DNA of 64,000 nucleotides from Mesorhizobium sp. L2C084A000 (GTDB taxonomy: Bacteria > Pseudomonadota > Alphaproteobacteria > Rhizobiales > Rhizobiaceae): assembly GCF_000502875.1 (NCBI RefSeq), contig NZ_AYWX01000006.1, positions 222,529-286,528 of the forward strand. The letters run 5' to 3'. The position numbers and the translations under genes were made by a program. Shown one piece after another: positions 31,183 to 41,311 of the stretch (its first letter is position 1; every line of letters begins with the position of its first letter). Under the pieces are notes generated by a model. That model was not told the origin of the DNA. It did not search any database and was given only the letters and a program-made list of their open reading frames with translations.

Positions 31183-31829
31183 TCCATATCCTCTGCGGCA
31201 TCATCTTCGTCAGCAACAGCCGCAAGCATTGCCAGATCGTCCGGGGAACCGCCCCGATACCGGTCGAGCGCAACCATGCGCTTCTGGACCGCCCTGCCCG
31301 CGTCTCCCGCGAGAACGGCAGCATGTATCACATTTGTACCCCCCAATGCCAAGCTCAACTCGGCCTCGGAGAAAAGTTTGTAGGCAAGGATGGCGGGCCC
31401 GCCGAGATGGACTGTCGCCCGTCGCGCCTGGCTGATCTTGCGCACGCCGTCGTCGGACGCCTCGGTCGCGTGGAGCACGAAAAGCGCCAATCCACCGCGG
31501 ACAGCACTTTCGACCTTGGTAGCACCAAGCGAAATTGCGCCTGCCTTGCGGGCAAGACCAAGCATGCCCAGAGCGTGCCTGGAAAGTAGCCCGTCGATCA
31601 TGCCGCCAAGATCGGGCGGCACGACCACCTGTGCCTTGAAGGCGCGGGCAAAGAGGTTCTTCGCCGCAGCCTTGTCGATATGTAGGCGGTCGGCGCTCAC
31701 CCAGCAACCGCGGCCGGGCAGATTTCTCTTGATGTCGGGAACGACGGCCGAATCCGGGCCGACGACAAACCGGATCAGATCATCCGGTTCGGCTTGTTTG
31801 CGCGTAACGATGCAGGTGCGATCGTTCAT
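31179..31829 (-). CDS. YlxR (DUF448) - L7Ae-like fusion RNA-binding protein
   Basis: This 216-residue protein sits between nusA and infB. The N-terminal domain has the YlxR signature RTCIVTRK and [13 protein letters not shown]. The C-terminal part (about 90-190) resembles the YlxQ/L7Ae RNA-binding fold ([21 protein letters not shown]). In Firmicutes these are two separate genes; the fusion is usual in alphaproteobacteria. The acidic tail overlaps infB. I use ATG 31829; a TTG at 31838 is the alternative. Its role in RNA metabolism is inferred from context. Confidence 0.88.
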
Positions 31830-31867
31830 CTCGTCCAAGGGCGGGTTCGGTGCGATGCGGTTTCACC

Positions 31868-33463
31868 TCACGCACCAACGGCTTCGTCAGCCGAGACTTC
31901 TTCGGCTGCAAGCTCGTCTTCGGTGATCCAGCCGGCCTTGAGGCGGGCGGCCAGAACCATTTGTTCGGCGTCTGCGCGGGTCACGCCATGATTGGCGAGC
32001 ACGCCCGGATAGACTTTTGTCTCGCCGTCCTTGCGTTCCTTCCAGCCGGTCAGGTCGTCGGCGGCATAGCCGGCGAAATCCTCGATCGTCTTCACGCCGT
32101 CCTCGCCAAGCGTCACCATCATGGCGGTGGTGACGCCGGGGATTTCGCGCAATTCGTCCGAAACGCCGAGCGCCTTGCGCTTGTCGTCGTGCTCGGCCTC
32201 GATCTTCTCCAGATATTCGCGAGCGCGGGTCTGGATTTCCGAAGCGGTGTCCTCGTCGAAACCGTCGATAGAGGCGATCTCGCCGGAATCGACATAAGCG
32301 ACTTCCTCGACGCTGGTGAAGCCTTCGGAGGCCAGCACCTGGCCGACCATCTCGTCGACGTCGAGGGCTTCCATGAACAGCGACGAACGCTCGACGAATT
32401 CCTTCTGGCGGCGCTCGGATTCTTCGGCCTCGGTCAGGATGTCGATATCCCAACCGGTCAGCTGCGAAGCCAGGCGCACGTTCTGGCCGCGGCGGCCGAT
32501 GGCCAGCGACAGCTGGTCGTCGGGAACCACGACTTCGATGCGTTCGGCATCCTCGTCGAGCACGACCTTGGCGACTTCCGCCGGCTGCAGCGCGTTGACG
32601 ATGAAGGACGCCGCCGAAGGCGACCACGGAATGATGTCGATCTTCTCGCCCTGCAATTCGCCGACGACGGCCTGGACGCGGCTGCCGCGCATGCCGACGC
32701 AGGCGCCGACCGGATCGATCGAGCTGTCGCGCGAGATGACGGCGATCTTGGCGCGCGAACCCGGGTCGCGGGCGACCGACTTGATCTCGATGATGCCGTC
32801 ATAGATTTCCGGCACTTCCATGGTGAACAGCTTGGCCATGAACTGCGGATGAGTACGCGACAGGAAGATCTGCGGGCCGCGCTGCTCGCGGCGCACATCG
32901 TAGACATAGGCGCGGACGCGGTCGCCATATTTGTAGTTCTCGCGCGGGATCAGCTCATCGCGGCGGATGATCGCTTCGCCGCGGCCGAGATCGACGATGA
33001 CGTTGCCGTATTCGACGCGCTTGACGGTACCGTTGACGATCTCGCCGATGCGGTCCTTGTACTCGTCATACTGGCGGTCGCGTTCGGCCTCGCGGACCTT
33101 CTGCACGATGACCTGCTTGGCCGACTGGGCGGCGATGCGGCCGAAATCCATGGGCGGCAGCTGTTCAGCGATGAAGTCGCCGAGCTGAGCGTCGGGATTG
33201 CGCTCGCGCGCCGAGGAAATGGCGATCTGCGTGGCGTAGTCATCGACCTTCTCGACGACTTCCATCAGCCGCTGCAGCTTCATCTCACCGGTGTTCGGGT
33301 TGATGTCGGCGCGGATGTTGGTCTCCTGACCGTAACGCGAGCGCGCCGCCTTCTGGATCGCATCGGCCATGGCGGCGATGACGATCGACTTGTCGATCGA
33401 CTTTTCACGCGCGACCGCGTCGGCGATCTGCAGCAATTCAAGTCTGTTGGCGCTTACAACCAT
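31868..33463 (-). CDS. nusA: Transcription elongation/termination factor NusA
   Basis: NusA binds RNA polymerase and nascent RNA to modulate pausing, termination and antitermination. The 531-residue protein has an N-terminal polymerase-binding domain, an S1 domain (about 135-200), two KH domains including [25 protein letters not shown], and C-terminal acidic helix-hairpin-helix repeats. GGGAG precedes the ATG. It is the second gene of the rimP-nusA-ylxR-infB series, 49 bases after rimP. Confidence 0.98.
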   Translation of the reverse strand: MVVSANRLELLQIADAVAREKSIDKSIVIAAMADAIQKAARSRYGQETNIRADINPNTGEMKLQRLMEVVEKVDDYATQIAISSARERNPDAQLGDFIAEQLPPMDFGRIAAQSAKQVIVQKVREAERDRQYDEYKDRIGEIVNGTVKRVEYGNVIVDLGRGEAIIRRDELIPRENYKYGDRVRAYVYDVRREQRGPQIFLSRTHPQFMAKLFTMEVPEIYDGIIEIKSVARDPGSRAKIAVISRDSSIDPVGACVGMRGSRVQAVVGELQGEKIDIIPWSPSAASFIVNALQPAEVAKVVLDEDAERIEVVVPDDQLSLAIGRRGQNVRLASQLTGWDIDILTEAEESERRQKEFVERSSLFMEALDVDEMVGQVLASEGFTSVEEVAYVDSGEIASIDGFDEDTASEIQTRAREYLEKIEAEHDDKRKALGVSDELREIPGVTTAMMVTLGEDGVKTIEDFAGYAADDLTGWKERKDGETKVYPGVLANHGVTRADAEQMVLAARLKAGWITEDELAAEEVSADEAVGA

Positions 33464-33512
33464 CGTTTTTCTCCCGAGCCTGTTTGCCGGACCTTTGCGC
33501 CCGGCAGCTCAA

Positions 33513-34157
33513 TCATAGTTCCTGTTCGTGTTCTTCCGTGGCGTCCGCTTCCGCACCCGACTCGTCGTCGTCCGGTTCGCCGCGGCGTTTCTTGGCTTCC
33601 TTGCGCGCCCTGTTGTCCTTCGACAGGGCATCGCGGATAAGATCGTCTGTCAGGATCAAGCGCACATCGGCAATCGCATCATAGGGGACGCGCACCGTCG
33701 GCTCCTCGCCATAGGCGGCCTTGTCGCGCTCGATCAGCACATCGTCTTCGCCGGCTTCGGCGATCTTGCCCTTGAAGCGCTTGCGGTCGGCAACGACGAT
33801 CGATGTTTCCATCTTCACCAGATGACCCGTCCAGGTCGTGAAATCCGATTTGCGGACCAGCGGCCGGTCGATGCCGGGCGATGAGACTTCAAGATGATAG
33901 GCCTTTTCGATCGGATCGTCGACGTCGAGCGCCGGCGACACCGCGCGGCTGACCTCTTCGCAATCCTCGACGGTCATGGTGCCGTCCTCGCGTTCGGCCA
34001 TGATCTGCAGCGTCAGCCCGTTCTGGCCCGACAGATGCACCCGCACGAGGCGGAAGCCGATGCCACGCAGGACCGGCTGGACGATCAGCGCGATGCGCGC
34101 ATCGATGCCGCTTTCGCGGATGATGCGATCGTCGCCCTCGCTTGCCGTTGCAGTCAT
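33513..34157 (-). CDS. rimP: Ribosome maturation factor RimP
   Basis: RimP assists 30S assembly before RbfA and RimM act. The 214-residue protein has the family core [21 protein letters not shown] and [14 protein letters not shown]. It has a longer acidic C-terminal tail than E. coli RimP (ending [10 protein letters not shown]). It is the first gene of the operon. A terminator-like hairpin lies 38 bases upstream on the same strand, suggesting leader attenuation. Confidence 0.95.
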   Translation of the reverse strand: MTATASEGDDRIIRESGIDARIALIVQPVLRGIGFRLVRVHLSGQNGLTLQIMAEREDGTMTVEDCEEVSRAVSPALDVDDPIEKAYHLEVSSPGIDRPLVRKSDFTTWTGHLVKMETSIVVADRKRFKGKIAEAGEDDVLIERDKAAYGEEPTVRVPYDAIADVRLILTDDLIRDALSKDNRARKEAKKRRGEPDDDESGAEADATEEHEQEL

Positions 34158-34195
34158 TGAAGCCCTGTCGTTCTACTAGGTTATCGGCAGGTAAT

Positions 34196-34226
34196 AAAAA
34201 AGAGCGGGACCGGGTGGACCCACTCT
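34196..34226 (-). terminator. Terminator-like hairpin in the rimP-nusA operon leader
   Basis: On the minus strand, GAGTGGG and CCCGCTC form a 7-bp stem (one wobble) around TCCACCCGGT, followed by six T. It ends 38 bases before the rimP start codon. No minus-strand gene lies close upstream (trmB ends at 34633), so it either ends a long 3' extension of trmB or acts as an attenuator of the rimP operon. Confidence 0.75.
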
Positions 34227-34454
34227 TCGTCATACCGACCAAGAATTTGAGGCTGATATAAACGATCATGGCCTGTGTTTCAAGCCCGCTATGCTGGTCG
34301 GGCAACGCCGCCATCGAGGCGGCCCGCGCCAGCGTTGCATGGGGTGCATGGCGCCTATGCGGCGACCCCCATGGGATTGGCGCCGAAACGCACCTACCTA
34401 TGTTGCGCTGCACAAATGTGGCCGTGGGTCACACGTGCGCGAAAGGACATGATC

Positions 34455-34622
34455 ATGAGCAATCGCAAGATATTTTCTGCAATAGGCGACTTCTTCACCG
34501 TATTCGGCAGCGCCGTGGCCGCTTCACGGGCCGTGGAAGCCGGTCGCAGGCCGCGCGCCGACGACCTGCGCAACCTCGGCGTCGAGCCTGCCGCCTTCGA
34601 TCGCATCGGCCGCCGCTTCTAA
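34455..34622 (+). CDS. Small conserved-looking hypothetical protein (55 aa)
   Basis: The start is ATG 34455 with GAAAGGA upstream. The product begins MSNRKIFSAIGDFFTVFGSAVAAS, with an amphipathic or weakly hydrophobic N-terminal half, and ends DDLRNLGVEPAAFDRIGRRF with a basic tail. The pattern resembles small DUF1127-like rhizobial proteins, but I do not recognise a defined family. The frame is open to 34275; the longer form starts in low-quality sequence. It stands alone between two minus-strand genes, with a possible weak promoter (TTGGCG-16-TATGTT at about 34377-34404). Confidence 0.6.
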   Translation: MSNRKIFSAIGDFFTVFGSAVAASRAVEAGRRPRADDLRNLGVEPAAFDRIGRRF

Positions 34623-34632
34623 GACTGCAAGC

Positions 34633-35334
34633 TTATTTCCGAATGAAGGTAAGATAGGCCGGCCGCCGGCCCTCACGAATGGCCTTGACCTCGTAACGGG
34701 TGCCCGGCCAGCCTTCATAGGGCCGGTGCCAGTCCGCCGCCTCGCAAGCCTGCCATGCGAACGCGCCATGCGCGCGGCAATGCAGCAGGGTCCAGTTGAC
34801 ATAGGTGTCGATGTCGGACGCAAAGCGGAATTTTGAACCAGGCTTCAGCACACGCGCGAACCGCTCGAGATTGACCGGGCTGACGAAGCGCCGCTTCCAG
34901 TGTTTCTTCTTCGGCCAGGGATCGGGATAGAGCAGATCGATGCCGTCGAGCGAGGCTTGCGGCAGCCAGTCGAGCAGCCTTGTGGCGTCGTCGTCATAAA
35001 CCCGCAAATTGCCGAGCGGTTTCTCGCGCACCGCCATCATCATCTTGGCCATGCCGTTGACGAAGGGCTCGACGCCGATAAAGCCGATCGCTGGGGCCTC
35101 GGTCGCACGATGCAGGAGATGCTCGCCACCGCCGAAGCCAATCTCGAGGCGAACCGCGCGGACATCCGTCTCAAACAAAGCGCTGAGATCAGCCGGCGGC
35201 TCGGCCGCCAGATCGAGCCGATATGTGCCGAAGCCGCTTTCCAGCGCGGCCGCCTGCTGCGGGCGCATGGTCTTGCCGCGCCGGCGACCGAAAAAGGCTT
35301 CGGTCGCGCGGCTTGGTCTGTCCTTCGGATCCAT
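34633..35334 (-). CDS. trmB: tRNA (guanine-46-N7)-methyltransferase TrmB
   Basis: TrmB makes m7G46 in the tRNA variable loop. The 233-residue protein has the SAM-binding segment [11 protein letters not shown], the [10 protein letters not shown] motif, and the family signature [18 protein letters not shown] with its catalytic Asp. The C-terminal TRYE in GTRYEVKAI is also conserved. It follows metK by 23 bases on the same strand and is probably co-transcribed, a common rhizobial pairing that links SAM synthesis with a SAM user. Confidence 0.96.
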   Translation of the reverse strand: MDPKDRPSRATEAFFGRRRGKTMRPQQAAALESGFGTYRLDLAAEPPADLSALFETDVRAVRLEIGFGGGEHLLHRATEAPAIGFIGVEPFVNGMAKMMMAVREKPLGNLRVYDDDATRLLDWLPQASLDGIDLLYPDPWPKKKHWKRRFVSPVNLERFARVLKPGSKFRFASDIDTYVNWTLLHCRAHGAFAWQACEAADWHRPYEGWPGTRYEVKAIREGRRPAYLTFIRK

Positions 35335-35357
35335 GGCGGGACTTTGCGGTGCCGCTG

Positions 35358-36623
35358 TCAGGCGGCGACCGCGTCCTTGAGTGCCTTGGCGAGATCGGTC
35401 TTTTCCCAGGAGAAAGACCCATCACGGCCGGCCTTGCGGCCGAAATGGCCGTAGGACGACGTCTTGGCGTAGATCGGTTTGTTGAGATCGAGGTGACGGC
35501 GGATGCCCGACGGCGACAGATCCATCACCGTGCGCAACGCGTCCTCGAGCTTTGCCTCGTCGACCTTGCCGGTACCGTGCAAGTCGACATAGACCGACAG
35601 CGGCTGAGCAACGCCGATGGCGTAGGAAAGCTGGATGGTGCAGCGGTCGGCGAGTTTCGCCGCCACGACGTTCTTGGCCAGGTAGCGCGCCGCATAGGCC
35701 GCCGAACGATCCACCTTGGTGGTGTCCTTGCCGGAGAAGGCGCCGCCGCCATGGGGTGCGGCACCACCATAGGTGTCGACGATGATCTTGCGGCCGGTCA
35801 GTCCGGCATCGCCGTCCGGCCCGCCAATGACGAACTTGCCGGTCGGATTGATGTACCACATGCAATCGTCGGCGATCTTGAGGTCGCCCAGCGCCTCTCG
35901 GATATAGGGTTCGACGACCTTGCGGACCTTCTTCGAATCCCAGCTCGCATCGAGATGCTGTGTGGACAGCACGATCTGCGTCGCCTCGGCGGCCTTGCCG
36001 TCGACATAGCGAACGGTGACTTGGCTCTTGGCATCCGGCCCGAGCTTGCCGGCTTCACCGCTGCCTTCGTGACGGGCGGCAGCCAGCAGTTCGAGGATCT
36101 TGTGGCTGTAGTAGATCGGCGCCGGCATCAGATCCGGCGTCTCGCGACAGGCGTAACCGAACATGATGCCCTGGTCGCCGGCACCCTCTTCGCCCTGACG
36201 GTCGGAGGCATTGTCGACGCCCTGGCCGATGTCAGGCGACTGGCCGTGCAGCAGAACCTCGATCTTCGCCGTTTTCCAATGAAAGCCGGCCTGCTCGTAG
36301 CCGATTTCGCGGATCGCCTTGCGGGCGACCGATTTGAACTTGGCCGGATTGACGACCGAATGCCCGGCGGCATCCTTGAGAATATTGCCGGCCTTGTCCC
36401 GCTTGAGCAACGTGTCGGGAACACGCACTTCGCCGGCGATCACGACACGGTTGGTGGTGGCCAGCGTCTCGCAGGCGACACGGACTTTCCACGGGTCCAT
36501 GCCGGTCTTCTTGGCTTCGCGATACACCAGATCGACGATCTCGTCGGAAATCCGGTCACAGACTTTGTCGGGATGGCCCTCGGCAACGGATTCCGAGGTA
36601 AAGAAGTAGTTCTGCCGCGTCAC
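35358..36623 (-). CDS. metK: S-adenosylmethionine synthetase MetK
   Basis: MetK makes SAM from methionine and ATP. The 421-residue protein begins with [18 protein letters not shown], has the [14 protein letters not shown] loop as [13 protein letters not shown], and the phosphate-binding [19 protein letters not shown]. The start codon is GTG at 36623, preceded by GAGGGGAC at good spacing. I see no recognisable SAM riboswitch in the 168-base leader, only a hairpin at 36689-36715. Confidence 0.97.
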   Translation of the reverse strand: MTRQNYFFTSESVAEGHPDKVCDRISDEIVDLVYREAKKTGMDPWKVRVACETLATTNRVVIAGEVRVPDTLLKRDKAGNILKDAAGHSVVNPAKFKSVARKAIREIGYEQAGFHWKTAKIEVLLHGQSPDIGQGVDNASDRQGEEGAGDQGIMFGYACRETPDLMPAPIYYSHKILELLAAARHEGSGEAGKLGPDAKSQVTVRYVDGKAAEATQIVLSTQHLDASWDSKKVRKVVEPYIREALGDLKIADDCMWYINPTGKFVIGGPDGDAGLTGRKIIVDTYGGAAPHGGGAFSGKDTTKVDRSAAYAARYLAKNVVAAKLADRCTIQLSYAIGVAQPLSVYVDLHGTGKVDEAKLEDALRTVMDLSPSGIRRHLDLNKPIYAKTSSYGHFGRKAGRDGSFSWEKTDLAKALKDAVAA

Positions 36624-36688
36624 GGGTGTCCCCTCTTGAAAAACGATCGGCAGGCTGCCGATTTTGGCGCGCCACGTGTTAGCGGGGC

Positions 36689-36715
36689 GAAGCGCCGCTC
36701 GTCAAGCGGTGCTTC
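36689..36715 (-). other. Hairpin between the PraR-like gene and metK
   Basis: GAAGCGCCGCT (36689-36699) pairs with AGCGGTGCTTC (36705-36715), 11 pairs with one wobble, around a five-base loop. No T run follows on the minus strand. It lies about 66 bases upstream of the metK start codon. Confidence 0.5.
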
Positions 36716-36791
36716 GGTTCTGGCATGATGTCGATGCAGTTATCTTGTGCCACCGGCGGCAAGACGCCGCCAGTCCTGGCGTGATTGCCGA

Positions 36792-37211
36792 TCAGTCGGG
36801 ATCGTCGGTGGAGAGGGACTTGACCAGGTCTATGATCCTGCGGCGCACCTTGGCGTCCGCGATCTTGACAAAGGCCCGGTTGAGCTGGAGTCCTTCGGGA
36901 CTGCCGCAGAATTCGACGGCGAAAGCCATCGACGCGTCCTCGGCAAATCCGCGGCCCGCCACGGGCTCCTGGCCGGGCGCATCCTCGAAAAAGAAGGCGA
37001 CAGGCACGCCGAGTATGGACGCTATCGCCTGCAATCGGCTGGCGCCGACGCGGTTGGTGCCTTTTTCATATTTCTGAATCTGTTGAAATGTGATGCCGAG
37101 GTTTTCTCCCAGCTTTTCCTGGCTCATTCCCAGCATGTTGCGGCGAAGCCGGATGCGACTGCCAACATGGATGTCGATCGGATTCGGTTTCTTCTTGTTG
37201 TCTTCTGTCAT
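36792..37211 (-). CDS. praR: XRE-family regulator, PhrR/PraR-like
   Basis: This 139-residue protein has an N-terminal Cro/CI helix-turn-helix (IRLRRNMLGMSQEKLGENLG and ITFQQIQKYEKGTNRVGASRL, about 19-60) and a C-terminal helical dimerisation region. This is the alphaproteobacterial group that includes Sinorhizobium PhrR (low-pH inducible) and PraR (biofilm and symbiosis regulator). Its position between lnt and metK matches the actA-phrR arrangement I recall from Sinorhizobium. GAGGAA precedes the ATG. Confidence 0.8.
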   Translation of the reverse strand: MTEDNKKKPNPIDIHVGSRIRLRRNMLGMSQEKLGENLGITFQQIQKYEKGTNRVGASRLQAIASILGVPVAFFFEDAPGQEPVAGRGFAEDASMAFAVEFCGSPEGLQLNRAFVKIADAKVRRRIIDLVKSLSTDDPD

Positions 37212-37352
37212 TTTTTCCTCGCCGAATTTTTTCGGCTTTCTCTATTTTTTTCCTGCCCAAACAAAGCCGGAGGCAACTGCCCCAACAGAACGATCCACCG
37301 GCTTCGAGAAATTTTCAGGCACTTACAGTATGAGTTTCTAATGTGTGGGCTG

Positions 37353-38945
37353 TCAATTCACCCGTAGCCTTTGCCTTACGTTCAACAGCGCTGCCCCAAC
37401 GGCAAACAGCAACATGATCAGCATTCCGTTAATGCGCCGTTGGCCGGGAGATATGAGCGCCTGTCCGGAAATCGGTATGTGGGCGTCGATGGCGCCGCGT
37501 GCGTCGATCGCAAGCGCATCGACGATGCGCCCACGCGGATCGACGACGGCCGAGATGCCGTTGTTGGCAGCACGCACCAATGGCAATCCATTTTCCACCG
37601 CACGGATCTGGGCCTGCCTGAAATGCTGATACGGACCCGGCGTGTCGCCGAACCACGCATCGTTGGTAACGTTCACAATAAGCTGCGCTGACGCAGCGTC
37701 AACTGCCACAAGATCGGGAAAGATCACCTCATAACAGATAAATGGCAGCGCACGGATGCCATCGGGCAGCGTGATGGCGTGGCGCTCATTGCCGGCCGCG
37801 AAACTCATCGGCCCGGCAACCAGTTGCTCGATGCCGAAACGCTGGAGCAGATCGGCGAAAGGCAGGTATTCGCCGAACGGCACCAGGTGAACCTTGTCGA
37901 CGGCGTCAGCGATTTCACCCTTGTCGTCGATCGCCACCACGGAGTTGTAGTAACGGCTGTCGGCATTCGCGGCCGAACCGCCTTCCTCGCGAACGACGCC
38001 GGCAATCAGCATCTGGCCGGGTCCGAGCATGTCCCCCAGCGCCGTCAATGCGTCCGGACGCTCGGTGAAGAGGAACGGCACCGAGGTTTCGGGCCACAAG
38101 ATCAGTTGCGGCTTTTGATGGCCTGGGTCCGGCGCCTTGGCCGAGAGCCCCATCAGGACCGCGAAGATGCGGTCGCGCACCGAGGCATCCCATTTTTCCG
38201 ACAGGTCAACGGCCGGCTGGACGATGCGGACATCCAGGCTGCGTGAAGCTGGCGGTTCGGGAGCGGCAAGCCTGACATAGCCGAAGCCGACATGGGCGGC
38301 GGCGAGCACGACAAACAGTGCCGCGCCGAGGCGCAGATGCCGACGTGCCGCCAGCAGTGCCGGCAATGCGAAGACGAACACCGCGAGCGCGTTCATGCCG
38401 ATCATGCCCGTCACCGAGACGCTCTGCATCAGCAGCGGCACGGGCATGGCCGCGTAGCCGACGGCATTCCAGGGAAAACCGGTGAACAGGCAATCGCGCA
38501 GCCATTCCGCCAGGCCGAAGCCGAAGGCAAGGGCGGCGATGCGGCCAATGTCGTTGCTCCACAGCAGCCGGGCAACGATTGCCGCAAAGCCGTAGAAAAA
38601 GGCGAGCATGAAAGGAATGCCGACCACCGCGAAGGGAAGCGCCCAGGCAAAACTGTCGGCCTCGACCAGCAGCGCCGAGCCGATCCACCAGAGGCCGGCG
38701 AGGAAATAGCCGAAACCGAACCACCAACCGACGGCGAAAGCCGGCCGCAGGCGCTGGAACAGGCTGCCGGAAGCTTCGCCGGTGGCGCCGTCGAGCAGCC
38801 AGACCAGCAGCGGAAACGAGACGAAACAGGCGGCGAAGAAATCGTAAGGCGCCTGCCCAAGCACGGCAAAAGCGCCTGCGAGAAACGCCACGAGCGCACG
38901 CCGCCAACCCCAAAGCAGAATTATCCGGCCGGTGAGGCGCTCCAT
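37353..38945 (-). CDS. lnt: Apolipoprotein N-acyltransferase Lnt
   Basis: Lnt adds the third acyl chain to lipoproteins in the inner membrane. The 530-residue protein has about six or seven N-terminal membrane helices and a periplasmic nitrilase-like domain with the Glu-Lys-Cys triad: Glu286 (LWPETSVPF), Lys351 ([13 protein letters not shown]) and Cys404 ([11 protein letters not shown]). I chose ATG 38945; upstream in-frame codons are non-conserved. The Sinorhizobium orthologue ActA is linked to acid tolerance, and the PhrR-like gene lies downstream here too. Confidence 0.95.
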   Translation of the reverse strand: MERLTGRIILLWGWRRALVAFLAGAFAVLGQAPYDFFAACFVSFPLLVWLLDGATGEASGSLFQRLRPAFAVGWWFGFGYFLAGLWWIGSALLVEADSFAWALPFAVVGIPFMLAFFYGFAAIVARLLWSNDIGRIAALAFGFGLAEWLRDCLFTGFPWNAVGYAAMPVPLLMQSVSVTGMIGMNALAVFVFALPALLAARRHLRLGAALFVVLAAAHVGFGYVRLAAPEPPASRSLDVRIVQPAVDLSEKWDASVRDRIFAVLMGLSAKAPDPGHQKPQLILWPETSVPFLFTERPDALTALGDMLGPGQMLIAGVVREEGGSAANADSRYYNSVVAIDDKGEIADAVDKVHLVPFGEYLPFADLLQRFGIEQLVAGPMSFAAGNERHAITLPDGIRALPFICYEVIFPDLVAVDAASAQLIVNVTNDAWFGDTPGPYQHFRQAQIRAVENGLPLVRAANNGISAVVDPRGRIVDALAIDARGAIDAHIPISGQALISPGQRRINGMLIMLLFAVGAALLNVRQRLRVN

Positions 38946-39047
38946 GCATACTTCCGAGTCGCGAATCAGGACACAAGATTTAACAGGCTGCGCTCCGCGC
39001 TCCAAACGGCGGATGGGCTGGCTGAGATGCACAGCTTCGGCCCTGCC

Positions 39048-39517
39048 CTACCGGTGCCAACCCTCGATTTGGACGCCGCCCAGCCGCTCGGCCTCCTCGC
39101 GCGGAACCGAACGGATGGTCTGCGTGAAGGTCCAGACATGGCCTTCGGGGTCGCGTGCACGATACTGGCGCTCGCCGTAGAACTGATCCGCCGGCTCCTG
39201 GATTATATCAGCGTCGACCGCCCGCGCCTGCTCGCAATGCGCATCCAGGCCGCGCTTCAGCCTGACATAGATCGACTGCGTGTTCTTGCCCAAGACCGAA
39301 GCCGGGCTGGCAACATAATCGCTCCATTCGGAATCTACGATGATGTAGCTGTCGCCGAATCGCATCTCTGCATGGACGAGTTTCCCTCGGCATCGCTGAC
39401 CACCATGCTGCGCGCGAAGCCTAAGGCTGCTTCCAGCCAGTCCAGCGCGGCACGAGGGTCCTTATAGAAAACACCGGACCCCAGACTTGGATGCTTGAAG
39501 GGGTCCTCGACCGCCAT
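39048..39517 (-). pseudogene. VOC-superfamily (glyoxalase/bleomycin-resistance type) gene with a -1 frameshift
   Basis: Two overlapping minus-strand frames together encode a complete protein of about 155 residues of the vicinal-oxygen-chelate superfamily. The N-terminal frame (39517 to about 39382) reads MAVEDPFKHPSLGSGVFYKD and on to VVSDAEGN. The C-terminal frame (about 39380-39048) reads VHAEMRFGDSYIIVDSEW and on to ARDPEGHVWTFTQTIR. Restoring one C, so that AAC-TCG becomes AAC-CTC-G, at about 39379-39382 rejoins them as DAEGN-L-VHAEMRFG. Either the gene is recently broken or there is a base-call error. Confidence 0.75.
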
Positions 39518-39538
39518 CCCTAAGCGCCTGGATTCTGG

Positions 39539-39655
39539 TTTTGCCGCATGATGTTCATTCGAAAAGTCTGCAACTTTTCGGCATCATGCTTAAGCCCTGG
39601 TTTTGCCGCATGATGTTCATCCAAAAAGTCTGCAACTTTTCGGCATCATGCTTAC
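39539..39655. repeat. Two tandem copies of a 62-bp palindromic unit
   Basis: The unit TTTTGCCGCATGATGTTCAT through CTTTTCGGCATCATGCTTA occurs at 39539 and again at 39601, a 62-base period with only a few differences. Each copy folds through GCATGATG/CATCATGC. The stop codon of the CorC-like gene (39652-39654) lies inside the second copy. Confidence 0.85.
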
Positions 39656-40764
39656 GCCTGTTCGGTGCGCGCGGTGGCGCGCCGGCGGCGCTCACCCTTC
39701 TGGCTCTGCACGATGCGCACGCGCTTGACGCGGCGCGGATCGGCGTCGAGGACGTGGAACTCGAAGCCGGGTATGGCCTGCACCACCTCGCCGCGGGCCG
39801 GAACACGGCCAAGCGTGTTGAAAATCATGCCGCCGATCGTGTCGACATATTCGCCATGTTCACCGGCGGCGAAATCCCCGCCGATCATCTTGGCGACGTC
39901 GTCGATCTCGGCCTTGCCGTCGACGATGAACACGCCGTCGCCGCTCTGGGTGATCATCGGCTCGTCGTCGTCATGCTCGTCCTCGATGTCGCCGACCACC
40001 ATCTCGACGATGTCTTCCAGCGAGGCGAGGCCGTCGGTGCCGCCATATTCGTCGATGACCAGCGCCATCTGGGTGCGCGTCGTCTGCATGCGGCCCATCA
40101 GGTCGGAGGCAAGCATCGACGGCGGCACGAACAGCACCGGGCGGATCAGATTGAGGTCGCCAATGGTGCGTGCGAGGTCGACCTGGGCAAGATCGAGAAC
40201 CGTGGCAGCGGGGGTTTTCCTGGTCGTGCGGCCCTTCTTGACGCGCGCGATCTTGGTGATGTGGGCCAGCACGTCACGGATATGGACCATGCCGCGCGGA
40301 TCATCGAGCGTCTCGGAATAGACCGGCATGCGCGAATGGCCGGATTGTTCGAAAGTGCCCAGGAGATCGCCGAGCGTCGTCGTGATTTCGACCCCCTGAA
40401 TGTCGGCGCGCGGTACCATGACGTCCTCGACGCGCACTTCGCGCAGCCGCAGGATGTTGTTGAGCATGGCGCGTTCGCCGGGCGAGAAGGCGCCGGCATC
40501 GCTCGTCGTCTCGGCTAGCGCGCCGGCAATTTCCTCACGCAGGCTGGTTCCGTTGCGTTGCCTGAACAGGCCCAGAACGCGGTCGAACAGTGAGGGACCG
40601 GCAGGCAACGTCTCGCTGGCAGCGCTGCCAGCACCGGCAGCAGCAGAGGTACTGCTAGCGCCAGACGTAACGGTACTCGGACTTGATCCCTCTTCCGACG
40701 TGTCGGAAGCCTTGTTCGCACTGCCGGCGTCGGGGCGGGCGGCAGTCTCTGGTTTGTCGTTCAT
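39652..40764 (-). CDS. CorC/TlyC-family CBS-domain protein
   Basis: The 370-residue protein has a Ser/Ala/Thr-rich, probably disordered N-terminus (about 1-55), two CBS domains (about 110-255, including VMVPRADIQGVE and LVIDEYGGTDGLASLEDIVE), and a C-terminal CorC_HlyC domain (about 275-355). The family is linked to magnesium/cobalt efflux and is often called hemolysin without evidence of lysis. There is no membrane domain. Its place between lnt and ybeY is the conserved ybeZ-ybeY-corC-lnt order. Confidence 0.92.
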   Translation of the reverse strand: MNDKPETAARPDAGSANKASDTSEEGSSPSTVTSGASSTSAAAGAGSAASETLPAGPSLFDRVLGLFRQRNGTSLREEIAGALAETTSDAGAFSPGERAMLNNILRLREVRVEDVMVPRADIQGVEITTTLGDLLGTFEQSGHSRMPVYSETLDDPRGMVHIRDVLAHITKIARVKKGRTTRKTPAATVLDLAQVDLARTIGDLNLIRPVLFVPPSMLASDLMGRMQTTRTQMALVIDEYGGTDGLASLEDIVEMVVGDIEDEHDDDEPMITQSGDGVFIVDGKAEIDDVAKMIGGDFAAGEHGEYVDTIGGMIFNTLGRVPARGEVVQAIPGFEFHVLDADPRRVKRVRIVQSQKGERRRRATARTEQA

Positions 40765-40792
40765 CGTCGTCCGGTCAATTGATCAGATGTAG

Positions 40793-41293
40793 TTACGCGT
40801 AGGGGTCGGGAATGGCAAGCCTTGCAAGCGCCGCGCGTTCGACGGCTTCCATCGCCTCGGCCTCGGCCTCGGTCTCGTGATCGTAGCCCAGCAAATGCAG
40901 CAGGCCGTGGATGACGAGATGGGTGATATGGTTCTCGACCGGCTTGTCTTCCAGTGCCGCTTCATGGGCGACCGTTTCGGCGGCCAGCACGATGTCGCCC
41001 AGCATCGGCGGCAACGGACCGCCTTGCGCAAACGGAAAAGCCGGGAAAGACAAGACGTTGGTCGGCTTGTCCTTGCCGCGCCAGCCGGCATTGAGGAGCT
41101 GGACATGGGCGTCGTCGGTAAAAACGAGGCTGAGTTCGGAACGGCCCGCCACGCCGGTTTCGGCAAAAGCCGCCTTGACCGCGCCATCGACCAGCCGCGT
41201 CAGGCTTACCTCGTCGGGCCAGTTGCCCGCCTCAACCGATATGTCGATGTCGACGGGAACATTCCCGTCGCCGGATATTATGTCCTCAGGCAT
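40793..41293 (-). CDS. ybeY: Endoribonuclease YbeY
   Basis: YbeY is a zinc-dependent RNase involved in 16S rRNA maturation and ribosome quality control. The 166-residue protein has the zinc motif [15 protein letters not shown] with its three His, and the conserved [12 protein letters not shown]. It follows phoH by 18 bases, the standard functional pair. Confidence 0.96.
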   Translation of the reverse strand: MPEDIISGDGNVPVDIDISVEAGNWPDEVSLTRLVDGAVKAAFAETGVAGRSELSLVFTDDAHVQLLNAGWRGKDKPTNVLSFPAFPFAQGGPLPPMLGDIVLAAETVAHEAALEDKPVENHITHLVIHGLLHLLGYDHETEAEAEAMEAVERAALARLAIPDPYA

Positions 41294-41311
41294 GAAGCCG
41301 CATCGTCAACA

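Noticed and set aside
31850..33640. 596-codon plus-strand open frame
   Set aside because: It is antisense to nusA and rimP, and its composition is typical of a shadow frame.
34158..34454. Initiator tRNA gene upstream of rimP, as in E. coli metY
   Set aside because: No cloverleaf or CAT anticodon arm can be built in this gap.
36624..36791. SAM-responsive riboswitch upstream of metK
   Set aside because: I looked for the SAM-II and SAM/SAH-type cores and found only a simple hairpin without the conserved loops.
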